From Natribaculum luteum (GTDB lineage Archaea; Halobacteriota; Halobacteria; Halobacteriales; Natrialbaceae), in assembly GCF_023008545.1 (NCBI RefSeq), contig NZ_CP095398.1, positions 1-64,000 on the forward strand: 64,000 nt of DNA, written 5' to 3'. The translations under genes and the position numbers were made by a program. Position 1 is the first letter of the stretch, and each line of letters opens with the position of its first letter. The notes beneath the pieces were generated by a model. It was not told the origin of the DNA and made no database searches. It was given only the letters and a program-made list of their open reading frames with translations. Shown here piece by piece: positions 63,646 through 64,000 of this stretch.

Positions 63646-63663
63646 CCGGGCCAGCAGGCCCGG
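63646..63663 (-). promoter_or_regulatory. GC hairpin in the 5' leader of amidase gene 2
   Basis: A perfect 7-bp stem CCGGGCC/GGCCCGG with loop AGCA lies 8-26 bp before the start codon, between a TATA-like A/T block (about 63675-63710) and the ATG. It may be an operator or an mRNA leader hairpin. Confidence 0.5.
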
Positions 63664-64000
63664 GGTGAGAGTCCACAGATACACTATTAAAAATTACATA
63701 TGTTAATCTCTATAGAAGAGTAAAGTATTGTGAACGACGGGTCAAAATCGTCTCCGTAATCGAAGAACACTTTCACGCATCTCTCACGATAGAAATTGTG
63801 TCAGTACGACCGATACCGGTGCTGACTTGGCGTCGTTCACAGGCGGTGCGAGGCGGATGCTTCGGGGCTCGACCCCAAGCAGTTGACGACCGTAGCAGTG
63901 GTCTACGGTGGTTCCGAACCTCAGACGACCCCTGCGATTGCGATTATGATGTGGTTACGTTTTCGTGTACCTCCGCAAAAATTCGTTACTGCAGGACCAG
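63664..64000. other. Window end, no gene recognised
   Basis: The first ~60 bases are A/T-rich and are probably the amidase promoter. The remainder shows no frame with family features. A gene may begin beyond the edge. Confidence 0.4.

Noticed and set aside
1-64000. CRISPR array or tRNA/rRNA genes
   Set aside because: No direct repeat series with unique spacers and no conserved RNA-gene pattern was seen while reading the window.

Overview
The window looks like a haloarchaeal chromosome (class Halobacteria). Most coding stretches are GC-rich and encode strongly acidic proteins. There are twin-arginine lipoproteins, an HTH_10/bacterioopsin-activator-type regulator, a thermosome, an archaeal-type methionine adenosyltransferase, PhoU proteins with AbrB-like domains and several ISH-type insertion sequences. 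The genus cannot be fixed from sequence alone. No tRNA, rRNA or CRISPR array was recognised.

0-9.7 kb: a ParA-type partition ATPase with a small acidic partner gene and, just downstream, five CTATT-headed repeats spaced exactly 18 bp apart (candidate centromere or iteron site). Then come a TauE/SafE permease, a CPA1 Na+/H+ antiporter, two small membrane proteins, an ABC exporter pair, a thiamine-binding-family protein, a divergent proteasome-beta-like protein and methionine adenosyltransferase.

9.7-37.3 kb: an accessory region full of mobile DNA and gene decay. It holds two near-identical 1438-bp ISH3-type elements with exact 5-bp target duplications, a 1402-bp ISH8/IS4-type element with a 10-bp duplication, a third transposase family in one amber-interrupted copy and two broken fragments, and a TnpB tail. 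Genes broken by these or by earlier events include an HTH regulator, an ACR3 arsenite pump, a DUF3368-like toxin, an MFS transporter and a beta-helix lipoprotein. Intact cargo includes a NikR-like regulator beside an MFS transporter, a DrrAB-type exporter with a divergent regulator, a Fic protein whose motif histidine is replaced by leucine, a GH99-like lipoprotein, a tyrosine recombinase and toxin-antitoxin modules. The ISH3 and ISH8 transposase genes are studded with long, nearly perfect hairpins.

37.3-53.3 kb: MFS transporter, two PhoU-type regulators and a flavodoxin-like protein, then a complete carbon-phosphorus lyase locus. A leftward operon (phnD-phnC-phnE-hexapeptide transferase) imports phosphonate. 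A rightward operon (phnG-H-I-J-K-L-M plus a TIM-barrel isomerase) cleaves it. The two diverge from one intergenic region containing a 22-bp palindrome. A creatininase-family gene follows.

53.3-64 kb: a second copy of the small membrane protein, a UspA protein, a diphthamide-synthesis-type ATPase, a carboxymuconolactone-decarboxylase-like protein and a tandem CrcB/Fluc fluoride exporter pair. An amide/urea-utilisation neighbourhood ends the window: an AmiS/UreI-type channel and two acetamidase/formamidase paralogues, with a His-tailed thermosome subunit between them.
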